NCBI GenBank assembly: GCA_937901865.1
Contig: CALDID010000098.1
Span: 49,291-113,290 of the forward strand
Length of the DNA: 64,000 nucleotides
Origin: an uncultured Treponema sp.
Lineage (GTDB): Bacteria > Spirochaetota > Spirochaetia > Treponematales > Treponemataceae
Direction of reading: 5' to 3'
The notes under the pieces were generated by a model. The model was given only the letters and a program-made list of their open reading frames with translations, had not been told where the DNA came from and searched no databases. The position numbers and the translations under genes were made by a program. Numbering within the stretch: position 1 is the first letter of the stretch; the number at the start of each line of letters is the position of its first letter. Positions 27,197 through 36,706 of this stretch are shown here, one piece after another.

Positions 27197-29295
27197 AAGC
27201 CAACAGCACATCAAACCCTGCTGATACTGTAACAAGCCGTGCTGTATATGCAAAGAACAATGTGGGCAGTGCAAGCGCAACAGCGATTTTGCCACCATAT
27301 ACAACAGAAGCGTTGAAACTTCCTGCTTATGAAGGAGGATATGACGGAAGCGAGAAAACTGTCGATTCAAATGACAAGTATGTTCTTACAACTTCTAATG
27401 TTTCTGCAACTGTAAACAAGGGCGATATTTGGGTAACATTCCCTGCAAAAGCGTACTTGAACTATACTGTCAAAGTAGACAACGGTTCTTATAAAGCAGC
27501 CACAGGAAATGCTTATAGCGCAAATACTTGGACGACAGCACACTATGCAACAAAAGACCAGACTGCTGTTGTAACAGTTCCTGTAACTTATGCAGGTACT
27601 TATACGTTTGAAGTTTCAGTTGATAGCAGCAATAGCACTTATCTTCCGTTATCTTCAACTATAACTCCAGAAACTTCTCTTACTGTAGCGACTCTTAATG
27701 AGTCTTCATCTACAAACATTGTGAGCGCAAGCTATCTTACAAGCACAAGTGCACGTGTAGTCTTTACGCCTGCAACACTTGCTGACAGTACAACAGCTCC
27801 TGTTTCATATTACAAAGTTTATCGCACAACTGGCTCGACAGATGTATATGAAGCGGTAAGTGGCGAGGTAAAAGCGACTGGCGACAGCTCTGGTACATAC
27901 TATGTTGACGATTCATTAACAGATACTTCTGTTGCTTATACTTATTTAGTTGCTATCACAGATGGAACAAACTTCGGTACTCCTGCTAGAGAGGATTTGG
28001 CTGCAAATGCTTCTGCTATTAGTGGTATTGGTGTTTTAAGTTCTGTAAGCGCAGTTGATACAGACAAAATTACGAATGACATCACTTGGACGATTACGCT
28101 TCCTGCTGACACAACATTCTCTGTATATCAGCTTTATAAAGATGCAACATATACAGGAACTCCTGTTGTTGCTGACTTCGATACAACTACAGCTCTTACA
28201 ACTTATGCTGATAGTGCAACAGCAAATAAGTATTATGCATACACAAAGAATGCTGCAAACGGAAAATACTATTTGCTCGTAAAGGCAAGCAAGACTGGTT
28301 ACACAGATACGACATATATCTCAAGTGTACGGGAAATCAAATCTTCTGATTCAAGCGTCAATGACGTAACTTCATTTACAGCTAATGCGTATGACAGTTC
28401 AAGAACAAATGCAACTGCTTATACATCTGTTGTTGAAGATGATGTGATTATTGGTGTAACAGAGAAAATCGATACAACAAATGACAGCATCGACAACTAC
28501 ACATATACACTCTATCGCACAACAGCAACTACTTCTAGCGACAACAATAGCACAACTGGTATTACGTTCACATACAAGAATGATGATTGGAATACTTCTA
28601 TTGCTACATTGTCATTTGCTAGGGACAACAGCTACAATACGACAGCAACCACTTATAGCTATAAGGCTTCATATTCTGATACGAACCTTACAAAAGGTAC
28701 AACGTATGCATATAAGCTTGTAAAGACGCACAAGACAACTGGAGAAGAATCTGTTGCTATCCGTTATGTTACGATTCCTAATACAGACAACAGAGATTAT
28801 GTGTCTAGTTATGCAATTAATGGCTTGAGTGCATCTTGGGTGAATGAGAATGCAGCTTCTTCTGCCGTAAAGATAACTTTCTTGAAGCAAAACAATACTT
28901 ATGGTAGCGAACCATATTCAGATGAAAATGGTGATTATTATTCTATTCCTGCAAATGAGAATAATACTGATGTAACGTATTCTGTATGGCGCAGAGCTTC
29001 TGTTACTGCTAGTGGTGGTGATAAGGCAACGACTGTTGTTTACACAAAGATTGCAGATTTATCAGCTGAAAATTCAGTTGCTTCTTACTATGATTGGAAT
29101 AGGAGTGGTGATATTGATACAGGCGATAAGATTCCAACAAGCGCAACAGCAAGTGCATACTGGACTTATGCTTATGAGTACACTTATACTGACAAGGCTC
29201 GCTCTTCAGATGATTCTTATGAGTATCTTGTAATTGCATCTCAGTCAGGAAAACAAGATTGCGCTAGAATAGTTTCTGTTTCTGGTGCGTACTAA
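27197..29295 (+). CDS. Repeat-rich surface protein, continuation after frameshift
   Basis: This frame continues the 26858 lipoprotein and is open to TAA at 29295; a GTG at 27262 is the first possible internal start but has no ribosome-binding site. The sequence is Thr/Ser/Tyr-rich, with fibronectin-III-like repeats (PVSYYKVYRTTGSTDVYEAV, SYEYLVIASQSGKQD). It would be a surface-exposed lipoprotein of ~810 residues if the frames were joined. No binding partner can be inferred. Confidence 0.65.
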
Positions 29296-29342
29296 TCTTT
29301 TCTAGTGTTATCACGGTAAAAGTGATAATGTAATTGAATAGA

Positions 29343-29373
29343 CAGGCATACAGTTTTTGTGTGCCTGTTTTTT
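29343..29373 (+). terminator. Rho-independent terminator
   Basis: Stem CAGGCATACA / TGTGCCTG followed by six T residues, after the repeat lipoprotein. A smaller hairpin TTATCAC / GTGATAA (29308-29328) precedes it. Confidence 0.8.
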
Positions 29374-29377
29374 GTTA

Positions 29378-29406
29378 TTGCGTTTTTTAATGCGAAATTG
29401 TATACT
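29378..29406 (+). promoter_or_regulatory. lysA promoter, near-leaderless
   Basis: TTGCGT (29378-29383), 17-bp spacer, TATACT (29401-29406). Transcription should start at about 29412-29414, only a few bases before the lysA ATG at 29417, and no Shine-Dalgarno is present. Confidence 0.55.
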
Positions 29407-29416
29407 ATAAAGCATT

Positions 29417-30688
29417 ATGAGTTGCGATTTTCCTCTTACACACGAACAGTTGAATTCTATTGTAGAAAAGTATCCTACACCATTCTACATTTATGATGAA
29501 AAAGGTATCCGCGAAAATATGCGCTATTTCAAAAAGGCGTTCAGCATTTTCCCTGATTTCCGCGAGTACTTTGCGGTAAAGGCTCTTCCTAATCCCTACA
29601 TTCTTTCTATATTAAAAGAAGAGGGCTGCGGAACGGATTGTTCAAGTCTGCCTGAGCTTATGCTTTCTGACATCACGGGCATAAAAGGCGAATACGTTAT
29701 GTTTACGTCGAACGAAACTCCTGCAAAAGAATTTCAATATGCCTATGAAAGAGATGACATCATCAACCTTGATGACATCACGCACATTGATTTCTTAAAA
29801 GAAACCTTAGGCGGCAAATTCCCAAAAACGATTTGCTTCCGCTATAATCCAGGTTCTCTAAAAGCTGGCGGAAACTCTATCATTGGAAAGCCAGAAGAGG
29901 CAAAGTATGGGCTTACAAGAGAGCAACTTTTTGAGGCGTATGCAAAGTGCAAAGAACTTGGGGTAGAGCATTTCGGGCTTCATACAATGGTGGCTTCTAA
30001 TGAATTAAATCCTAACTTCTTTATTGATACGGCTCGCATTGTTTTTGCGCTCGCAGCAGAGTTAAAGCAAAAGCTCGGTATTCGCATTGAGTTTGTGGAC
30101 TTAGGAGGCGGAATCGGTATTCCGTATTTGCAGGGACAGCAGAAAGTTGACCTTGACTATGTTGCTGCGGGTATTCGTAAGATTTATGATGATGTTATTG
30201 TGCCGTCAGGGCTTGACCCGCTTCGCATTTGCTGGGAATGTGGCAGACCTATTACTGGTCCTTATGGCTGGCTCATCACAACAGCAATTCACGAAAAGCA
30301 CATCTATCGCGATTATATCGGAGTTGACGCAAGCATGGCGGATTTAATGCGACCAGGAATGTACGGTGCATATCACGAAGTAACGGTGAGCGGAAAAGAA
30401 AACGCCGAAAGAGACCATGTGTATGATGTCGTCGGAAGCCTTTGCGAAAATTGCGATAAGTTTGCAGTGCAAAGACAGTTGCCAGAAATAAAAAGAGGCG
30501 ATGTTTTAATCATTCACGACGCAGGCGCACATGGCAGAGCAATGGGATTTAATTACAACGGAAAGCTACGTTGCGGTGAATTGCTTTTGAGGGAAGATGG
30601 CTCAATTATACAAATCCGCAGAAGTGAAACGATTGATGACTACTTTGCTACTCTTGATTTTGAAGCATTCAAGAGCTTCAAGGCATAA
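29417..30688 (+). CDS. lysA: Diaminopimelate decarboxylase-type PLP enzyme
   Basis: The 423-residue fold-III decarboxylase has PLP Lys55 in YFAVKALPNP, the glycine loop VDLGGGIGIPY, and a CENCDKF segment at the position of the usual CESGD substrate Cys. ECGRPITGP replaces the usual EPGR, and HTMVASNE replaces HIGS, so it belongs to a divergent branch. Together with dapA and asd it suggests lysine synthesis. A related decarboxylase specificity cannot be excluded. It is monocistronic, with its own promoter and terminator. Confidence 0.8.
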   Translation: MSCDFPLTHEQLNSIVEKYPTPFYIYDEKGIRENMRYFKKAFSIFPDFREYFAVKALPNPYILSILKEEGCGTDCSSLPELMLSDITGIKGEYVMFTSNETPAKEFQYAYERDDIINLDDITHIDFLKETLGGKFPKTICFRYNPGSLKAGGNSIIGKPEEAKYGLTREQLFEAYAKCKELGVEHFGLHTMVASNELNPNFFIDTARIVFALAAELKQKLGIRIEFVDLGGGIGIPYLQGQQKVDLDYVAAGIRKIYDDVIVPSGLDPLRICWECGRPITGPYGWLITTAIHEKHIYRDYIGVDASMADLMRPGMYGAYHEVTVSGKENAERDHVYDVVGSLCENCDKFAVQRQLPEIKRGDVLIIHDAGAHGRAMGFNYNGKLRCGELLLREDGSIIQIRRSETIDDYFATLDFEAFKSFKA

Positions 30689-30714
30689 ATAGCAACCTTG
30701 CTATATGATGTTAT

Positions 30715-30750
30715 AAAAAGAGCTTGTTATAAATGACAGGCTCTTTTTAT
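30715..30750 (+). terminator. Rho-independent terminator of lysA
   Basis: Stem AAAAGAGCTTGT / GACAGGCTCTTTTT with a seven-base A/T loop and trailing T residues, 27 bp past the lysA stop. Confidence 0.85.
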
Positions 30751-30789
30751 TTTACAAAACGGACTGTGCTTATAAATAACGCTTCGCAT

Positions 30790-30818
30790 TTGAAAACAGG
30801 CTAGGGCTGTGTTATAAT
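30790..30818 (+). promoter_or_regulatory. sigma70-type promoter of the GH42-like gene
   Basis: TTGAAA (30790-30795), 17-bp spacer, TATAAT (30813-30818), 42 bp before the ATG; GTGAGGG lies upstream of the start. Confidence 0.7.
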
Positions 30819-30859
30819 TCTAGTATAAGGCAGTGCGCCTATAGAGTGAGGGTATAAAT

Positions 30860-32920
30860 ATGGAAGTAAAACGACCTCAGACGAGTTTCGGTACGGTATA
30901 TTATCCTGAGGAATGGGACGAGGAGCATTGGGAACAAGATGCGAGTTTAATGCAAAAATTAGGCTTAGGGCTTGTGAGAATGGGCGACGCTGCTTGGGCG
31001 AAAATGGAAAGCAGTGAAGGCAATTTCGATTTTTCTTGGCTCGATAAGGCTATTGAAATCTTTTCTAATCACCGAATAAAAACTATTTTGTGCGTGCCTT
31101 TGTTCAATATTCCGTATTGGCTTAGCGAAAAATGCGGTACGAGTGAACCATGCTTTTCTAATGAAATATATATTTCACATTGTGTATCGTTGGCAAAAGC
31201 GATTGCTGAACATTTTGGCGACAATGTCTTTGTATCTGGCTATCAGATTTTTGAGCGAATTGGCTCGACTGTAAAGAGAATGAAAGAGTGTAAATGCAAA
31301 GAATGTGAAAGTGCATTTCGTTCGTGGCTTGAAAACCGTTATGTCAAAGTAGAAAAACTTAATCTTTCGTGGGGCGCATCTCATAGCTGCAAGAGCTTTA
31401 GCGAAATACGTTTGCCAGACAAAGATTTTAGGCAGCCATCTCAAGTATTTGACTTCAAAAAATTTCGCTCAGATAACTTTGCCGCATTGATGAAAAAGGT
31501 AGTTTCTTCAATGCGTCCGTTCACTAAATCGCAGTGCATAACAGCCGAGTTCTCTCGCTATCCTGAAGATATAGATTATTCCGCGGCGGCATCTTCTCTT
31601 GATTTCACATCTTGTTGCAACTTCCCAGACAAAGGCAGACCAGAGGGAAGCGTTATTCATGAAAAAGTAGTGCAGACGGCGGCAAGACTTGAATATTTGA
31701 GAGGCTTGAAAGGCGGTTCACATTGGATTATGGAACAGCAATGCGGCGCATCTGGGTGGGGCAATATTTGTAGAGAGCCTGCTCCTGGTCGCATTCGTCT
31801 TTGGACTGCGCAAGCGGTGGCACACGGAGCGGACGCTGTGTTTTTTGCCGCGTGGCGACCGAGAGTGTCTAGCAGTGAAGATTACAGCGAGGGTATTTTA
31901 CCAATCTATGGTGATACGAGTCGGCGTTACGAGGAAATTCAGCGAACGATGATGGTGCTAAAGCCTGCACTCAACGATGTTCGTGAAAACATAAGCGAGG
32001 CGCAATGCAATATCATCTATTCTGCGGAACAAAAATGGGCATTAGATAAGGAAAAAGGACACGAGGATTTTTCATATACCGCTTGTGTAACTGAGTATTA
32101 TCAAGCATTCTTTGAAAGAAATATTCCTGTTGATATTATCAGTCCAGAAGCAGATTTCCGCTATTCAAAGCTCGTTGTTGCTCCGTATTTGTATATGCTT
32201 GACCGCGGTCTACAGGCAAAACTTGATACTTTTGTAATGTCTGGAGGCACGTTGATTGTTTCTACAAGAAGCGGAATAAAGAACGGTGATGGCACGAGTA
32301 GACACGATACTCCTGCGCCGTGCGGGCTGCATAATATGTGCGGCGTGCTTGTTACGGAAACGGATTGTTTGCGAGACGGTCCGATGATGCTACAATGGAC
32401 AGCTCCTCTGCCGTCGGTGAAATATTTTGGTTCTGTTTCGAGCGGCAATTTGAGAAAGATAGAGCAGCTTTCTATGCCGTCTGTTTCTCAGATGTATGGA
32501 AGATATTGGGCGGACGTGATAAAAACAGCCGAAGGAAATACTGAGGAAACAAAGGTTTTAGCAACGTATGCAGGAGATGGATTTTATAAAGGCGAGCCTG
32601 CGATTACTGTCCATAAGCACGGAGCTGGCACTGTCTATTATGTAGGAACACAATTGTCGCCTGCTCTTATTCGCTTGCTTATCGCTCACGCTACTGCAAC
32701 TGCGCAAATCCCAAGAAGCTATAAAACACCGATGGGCGTTGAAGTGATTAGGAGAAGCGGAATCGAAAACGATTGGCTTTTCATCATCAATCACACTCAT
32801 TCACAAGTGAAATTGGAAAACCCACCTATCTCACTCGGCGCAATGGGAGTGCGCTCAATGGCGGTTGCAAAGCCGAGAAAAGCTGCTGTTCTCTCTTCGG
32901 CTGAAAAGAGCGAGGAATAA
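30860..32920 (+). CDS. GH42 beta-galactosidase-type protein with altered acid/base motif
   Basis: The 686-residue protein has the three GH42 parts. The TIM barrel opens with FGTVYYPEEW and VRMGDAAWAKMESSEGNFDFSWLD. It carries the nucleophile-type Glu292 in HWIMEQQCGASGW, and NICREPAPGRIRLWTAQAVAHGADAV. A beta-amylase-like trimerisation domain and a short C-terminal beta domain follow. The usual acid/base motif (WQxDNE) reads YQIFERIG at 128-135, so the expected Glu position holds Arg133 and the Asn position holds Glu132. Activity on beta-galactosides is therefore uncertain. Its stop is 4 bp from the convergent uvrD stop. Confidence 0.75.
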   Translation: MEVKRPQTSFGTVYYPEEWDEEHWEQDASLMQKLGLGLVRMGDAAWAKMESSEGNFDFSWLDKAIEIFSNHRIKTILCVPLFNIPYWLSEKCGTSEPCFSNEIYISHCVSLAKAIAEHFGDNVFVSGYQIFERIGSTVKRMKECKCKECESAFRSWLENRYVKVEKLNLSWGASHSCKSFSEIRLPDKDFRQPSQVFDFKKFRSDNFAALMKKVVSSMRPFTKSQCITAEFSRYPEDIDYSAAASSLDFTSCCNFPDKGRPEGSVIHEKVVQTAARLEYLRGLKGGSHWIMEQQCGASGWGNICREPAPGRIRLWTAQAVAHGADAVFFAAWRPRVSSSEDYSEGILPIYGDTSRRYEEIQRTMMVLKPALNDVRENISEAQCNIIYSAEQKWALDKEKGHEDFSYTACVTEYYQAFFERNIPVDIISPEADFRYSKLVVAPYLYMLDRGLQAKLDTFVMSGGTLIVSTRSGIKNGDGTSRHDTPAPCGLHNMCGVLVTETDCLRDGPMMLQWTAPLPSVKYFGSVSSGNLRKIEQLSMPSVSQMYGRYWADVIKTAEGNTEETKVLATYAGDGFYKGEPAITVHKHGAGTVYYVGTQLSPALIRLLIAHATATAQIPRSYKTPMGVEVIRRSGIENDWLFIINHTHSQVKLENPPISLGAMGVRSMAVAKPRKAAVLSSAEKSEE

Positions 32921-32924
32921 TAGC

Positions 32925-35204
32925 TTAAAAAGGAACTTCGTCGGTGAAGCTGTCTTCAAAGGTAGCTTCACTGTCGTCTTCATAGAAATCGGCTATTTTA
33001 AGGGCGCACGATTGATAGGCGGGGAAGAAGCGTTTTTCAAATCCATTTTTGAAGACTGCTACAACCATAAACTCTCCCGACTTCGTCATTAGTGCGCTTT
33101 TGATTGTGCCATATCCGTATTCGTTATGATGGACTTTTGCGCCTGCGACCCATTCATCAAATCCCTCTGGTGTGCTTTGTGACTCCTCTGTGAATGAGCG
33201 AGGTGCGTTGCCTAAAATACGCAGATTATCTTTATCGAGTTCTCTCAAGAATAGGCTCGGCGGAAAGTTCACGATGCGACCATACAAGCGGCGTGCAGCA
33301 CAGCAGGTAAAATACAGCTCGTTTTTTGCTCTTGTAATTCCGACATAGCAAAGTCTTCGTTCTTCTTCTAAATCTTCGCCTCCTTTGTCGTCGCGAGGGA
33401 AGAGCCCTGATTCCATTCCTGTCATAATGACGTTATTATATTCGCTTCCTTTTGTGTTGTGTATTGTGATGAGCGTTACAAAATCATCGTTTAACTCATC
33501 ATCTTCTTGTCCTGCAAGCACTCTATCAAGATTTATCGCGTCTAAAAATGCAATGAGCCCTTCTTTCGTGCAGTCATAGGAAGCGGCAGAGTTCACAAGC
33601 TCTTGCAGGTTGACAACTTTCTGTGTGCCAGAAATCTCATCAACATCTTTATGATAATCTAAGAGCCCTGATTTTGCGATAATGTCATTCACAAAATCAG
33701 AAAGCTGCTTTTTCGTTGTGTCTTCTAGTAGTTTTTCGCTTTCTGCTAGGTTAAAGCAAAACTCTTTATAGCTATCAAATGCTTTTTTTGACAATACCTT
33801 TTCAAAAGAGGTTGCGGAGACACAAGAGAGCAAATTGAGATTATGCTCATAGGCGTATGCAATAATCTTTTTTTGTGTAACCTCTCCTAAAGAGCGAGTT
33901 GGTTTATTGATAATTCTTCTAAACGAAACCTCATCTTTTGGATTTGCAATAAGGGATAACAGCGAAAGAGAGTCCTTGATTTCCTCTCTCTCATAAAACT
34001 TTAGCGAACCGAGTACACGATAAGGAATGTGTCTGTGCAAAAACTCGGTTTCAAACGAGAGCGATTGCGCATTTGTGCGGTATAAAATAGCCCAATCTGC
34101 ATATTTTCCGCCTTTTTTCACTGCGTTTTGTATCAATTCTGCGCAAAATTCGCTCTCCATATCGAAATGAGTGCGATTGTCTAAAAAAATGAGTGTAGGC
34201 TTTTTGCCATTTCCGCGCGCAGAAACTAGAGTCTTTCCTAATCGGTCTGTGTTGTTTTTTACCACAGAGTCGGCACAGGCTAATATCTGCGAAGTGGAGC
34301 GATAATTGGTTTCAAGGCGAATAATTTTTGTGTTTGCAAACGTGTCGCTAAAGGTCAAAATGTTCTGCACTTCTGCGCCGCGAAAGCGATAAATACTCTG
34401 GTCATCATCGCCGACAACACATATATACACGCCATCGCCTGCTAATTCTTTCAAGAGCTTAAACTGTGCTACGTTAGAATCTTGGTACTCATCTACCATA
34501 ACGACGCGGAATCTTTTGTTTATATGCTGTTTTAAAAGCGGATTTGCTTGCAAAACGAGATATGGCAACATAATTAAATCGCCAAAATCAACGTTTCCCG
34601 TTTGTCGCTTTCTGTTTTCATACGCTTTGTAGTATTTTGCAAAGTCTGGAAAATCGCTTATCTCAAAAAGCATATCTTTGTCATCGCTTGTCAGACAATA
34701 ATCTTTTGCAAGTGAAATGCTATGCGCGATTGTCGGAATATCTCTCTTTGATAATTCTGGAACAGCCGCTTTTAGCAGAGCTTCCATATCATCATCATCG
34801 TAAACAGTGAAATTGGGGTCAACGCCAGCTTCTTCTGCGTATAAGCGCAAAAAGTAGGCACCGAATGAATGAAAAGTGCGGATATTTGAAAGAGAAGCTC
34901 TCGGCTCAAGCGCAACGGCTCTTTCTTTCATCTCATTTGCCGCTTTTTTTGTGAAGGTAACCGCAAGAATTGACTCTGCTCTCACGCCGCAGCGAGCGAT
35001 AAGATAGGCGATTTTTGTGGTGATAACTCTCGTTTTTCCGCTTCCTGCGCCTGCGAGAATAAGCAAAGGCGAAGAGGAGTGTTCAACCGCTTCTCTTTGG
35101 CTTTCGTTTAATACTGATAAGTATTCTTCAACGTTGCTATTAGAAACAGTATTCACCGCTTCTAGCAGGCTATCATCATCTTCACTCCAGCTTGAATCGC
35201 TCAA
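32925..35204 (-). CDS. UvrD/PcrA/Rep-type DNA helicase
   Basis: The 759-residue superfamily-1A helicase shows motif I LILAGAGSGKT, Ia AVTFTKKAANEM, II VVMVDEYQD, III VVGDDDQSIYRFRGA, IV LETNYRST, V LITIHNTKGSEY and VI RLCYVGITRAKN. It unwinds DNA 3'-5' in repair and replication restart. UvrD and PcrA are not separable from sequence alone, so no symbol is given. It is last of the ftsH-lolA-rodZ-rimO run, 2 bp after rimO. Confidence 0.9.
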   Translation of the reverse strand: MSDSSWSEDDDSLLEAVNTVSNSNVEEYLSVLNESQREAVEHSSSPLLILAGAGSGKTRVITTKIAYLIARCGVRAESILAVTFTKKAANEMKERAVALEPRASLSNIRTFHSFGAYFLRLYAEEAGVDPNFTVYDDDDMEALLKAAVPELSKRDIPTIAHSISLAKDYCLTSDDKDMLFEISDFPDFAKYYKAYENRKRQTGNVDFGDLIMLPYLVLQANPLLKQHINKRFRVVMVDEYQDSNVAQFKLLKELAGDGVYICVVGDDDQSIYRFRGAEVQNILTFSDTFANTKIIRLETNYRSTSQILACADSVVKNNTDRLGKTLVSARGNGKKPTLIFLDNRTHFDMESEFCAELIQNAVKKGGKYADWAILYRTNAQSLSFETEFLHRHIPYRVLGSLKFYEREEIKDSLSLLSLIANPKDEVSFRRIINKPTRSLGEVTQKKIIAYAYEHNLNLLSCVSATSFEKVLSKKAFDSYKEFCFNLAESEKLLEDTTKKQLSDFVNDIIAKSGLLDYHKDVDEISGTQKVVNLQELVNSAASYDCTKEGLIAFLDAINLDRVLAGQEDDELNDDFVTLITIHNTKGSEYNNVIMTGMESGLFPRDDKGGEDLEEERRLCYVGITRAKNELYFTCCAARRLYGRIVNFPPSLFLRELDKDNLRILGNAPRSFTEESQSTPEGFDEWVAGAKVHHNEYGYGTIKSALMTKSGEFMVVAVFKNGFEKRFFPAYQSCALKIADFYEDDSEATFEDSFTDEVPF

Positions 35205-35206
35205 TG

Positions 35207-36703
35207 TTATATCTCTCCTAACGATTGCCCGCGTGCATTTTCATTTATGCGCTCTTCGGCAAAGAGTAGGGTAGAAGTGGCTCTGTTTTTGTTCAACGGG
35301 GAATCACAGATAAACTCGCCATTGAGGTCAACAGATGAACTTGATGTGATTTTTACCCTCACTAAGCGACCTTTTTTCACTGCGCTATTCTCTTCTTCAT
35401 TGTCTTTGTCATAGCTAACCACTACGCAGCCATCGACTTCAGGAGCTTGAAACCATGCTCTTCCTATTGCAAGCCCGCTTTCTTCTCCCTCAACAATCTC
35501 TTCTATCAAAATATCGTATTCTTTTCCGCAGCGACGACTTAGCCTCTCTTTAGTGATTACAGCTTGTATCTCTTCAAGTTCTTTCGCTCTTTTCTCTGCG
35601 ATTTTGTGCGGAACTTGATTCTTCATCTTTGCGCCTACGGTGTCATCTTCTTTGCTGTATGAAAAACAGCCAGACCAATCAAAAGAAATCTTTTTTAAGA
35701 ACTCTTTTGTGTTTTCGTGTGCCGCCTCTGTTTCTCCTGCAAATCCTGTGAGGAACGTTGTGCGAAGCGCAGATTCAGGAAGCTCATTGCGGATTAACTT
35801 TGCAATTTTGATATATTCATCAGCATTTCCAACACGGTTCATCGCTTTTATCAAAGCGTTGTCGCCTGTTTGAAATGGTATGTCGAAATACGGCAAAATG
35901 CGCTTATCGGCTTTTATGACAGGCAAAATGTCGCTTGTGAAATGGTCTGGGTGAATGTAGAGCAAACGAATCCAAAAGTCGCCTGTAATCTTGCTGATGT
36001 CGCCTAATAAGCGCGCTAAAGGAGATATTTTCCCGTCAGCGCAGTTTAGCGGCGAGCGCCCCTCTCCATATACATCATCATCTTTTCCCGTTCCATACGC
36101 GGCTAGGTCTTGACCGACGAGGTTAAATTCAAATATGCCTTTTGAAAGTAAATCCTTAATCTCTTCTACAATTTCGCTTGCCCTTCGGCTTCTCAGCTGT
36201 CCTCTGATAAGCGGAATGGCGCAATAGGAGCAATTATTGTTGCAGCCTTCGGTAATCTTTATATATGCCGACCCATTAAACGATAACAAAAGATTGCGCT
36301 CTCCACAGCACACGCCTAATTGCTTTTCTTTTATTACCGCCCGCTTTCCTTCTCTCAAAGAATCAACAACATCATCGATTTTGCTTAAATCGCCATTGCC
36401 TAAAATTGCATCTGCCTCAGTAAGCTCTTTTTTGAACTCATCTGCATATCGTTCTGCAAGACAGCCCGCAAGTATGATTTTGGAATCGGGATATGCACTC
36501 TTTGCAGAAAAAACTGCGTCAAGAGATTCTTTTTTCGCGCTTTCAATAAATCCGCACGAGTTTATTACGATAACATCAGCTTCACTTGCATCGAAAACTT
36601 GTGTAAGCCCCTTGTTTACAAGGCGATTGATGAGCAATTCCCCGTCAACTTGATTTTTTGCGCAACCGTGCTGGTCTAAAAAAAAGGTGTGTAGCTTTGT
36701 CAT
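35207..36703 (-). CDS. rimO: Ribosomal protein S12 methylthiotransferase
   Basis: The 498-residue radical-SAM enzyme adds a methylthio group to the S12 Asp. The N-terminal MTTase domain has three Fe-S cysteines (DQHGCAKNQVD, INSCGF, LAGCLAER), the radical-SAM cluster is CNNNCSYC, and the C-terminus is a TRAM domain (RLVRVKITSSSSVDLNGE). FFLDQHGC distinguishes RimO from MiaB. It lies 3 bp after rodZ. The TRAM end has an acidic insert (YDKDNEEENSAV). Confidence 0.92.
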   Translation of the reverse strand: MTKLHTFFLDQHGCAKNQVDGELLINRLVNKGLTQVFDASEADVIVINSCGFIESAKKESLDAVFSAKSAYPDSKIILAGCLAERYADEFKKELTEADAILGNGDLSKIDDVVDSLREGKRAVIKEKQLGVCCGERNLLLSFNGSAYIKITEGCNNNCSYCAIPLIRGQLRSRRASEIVEEIKDLLSKGIFEFNLVGQDLAAYGTGKDDDVYGEGRSPLNCADGKISPLARLLGDISKITGDFWIRLLYIHPDHFTSDILPVIKADKRILPYFDIPFQTGDNALIKAMNRVGNADEYIKIAKLIRNELPESALRTTFLTGFAGETEAAHENTKEFLKKISFDWSGCFSYSKEDDTVGAKMKNQVPHKIAEKRAKELEEIQAVITKERLSRRCGKEYDILIEEIVEGEESGLAIGRAWFQAPEVDGCVVVSYDKDNEEENSAVKKGRLVRVKITSSSSVDLNGEFICDSPLNKNRATSTLLFAEERINENARGQSLGEI

Positions 36704-36706
36704 ATT

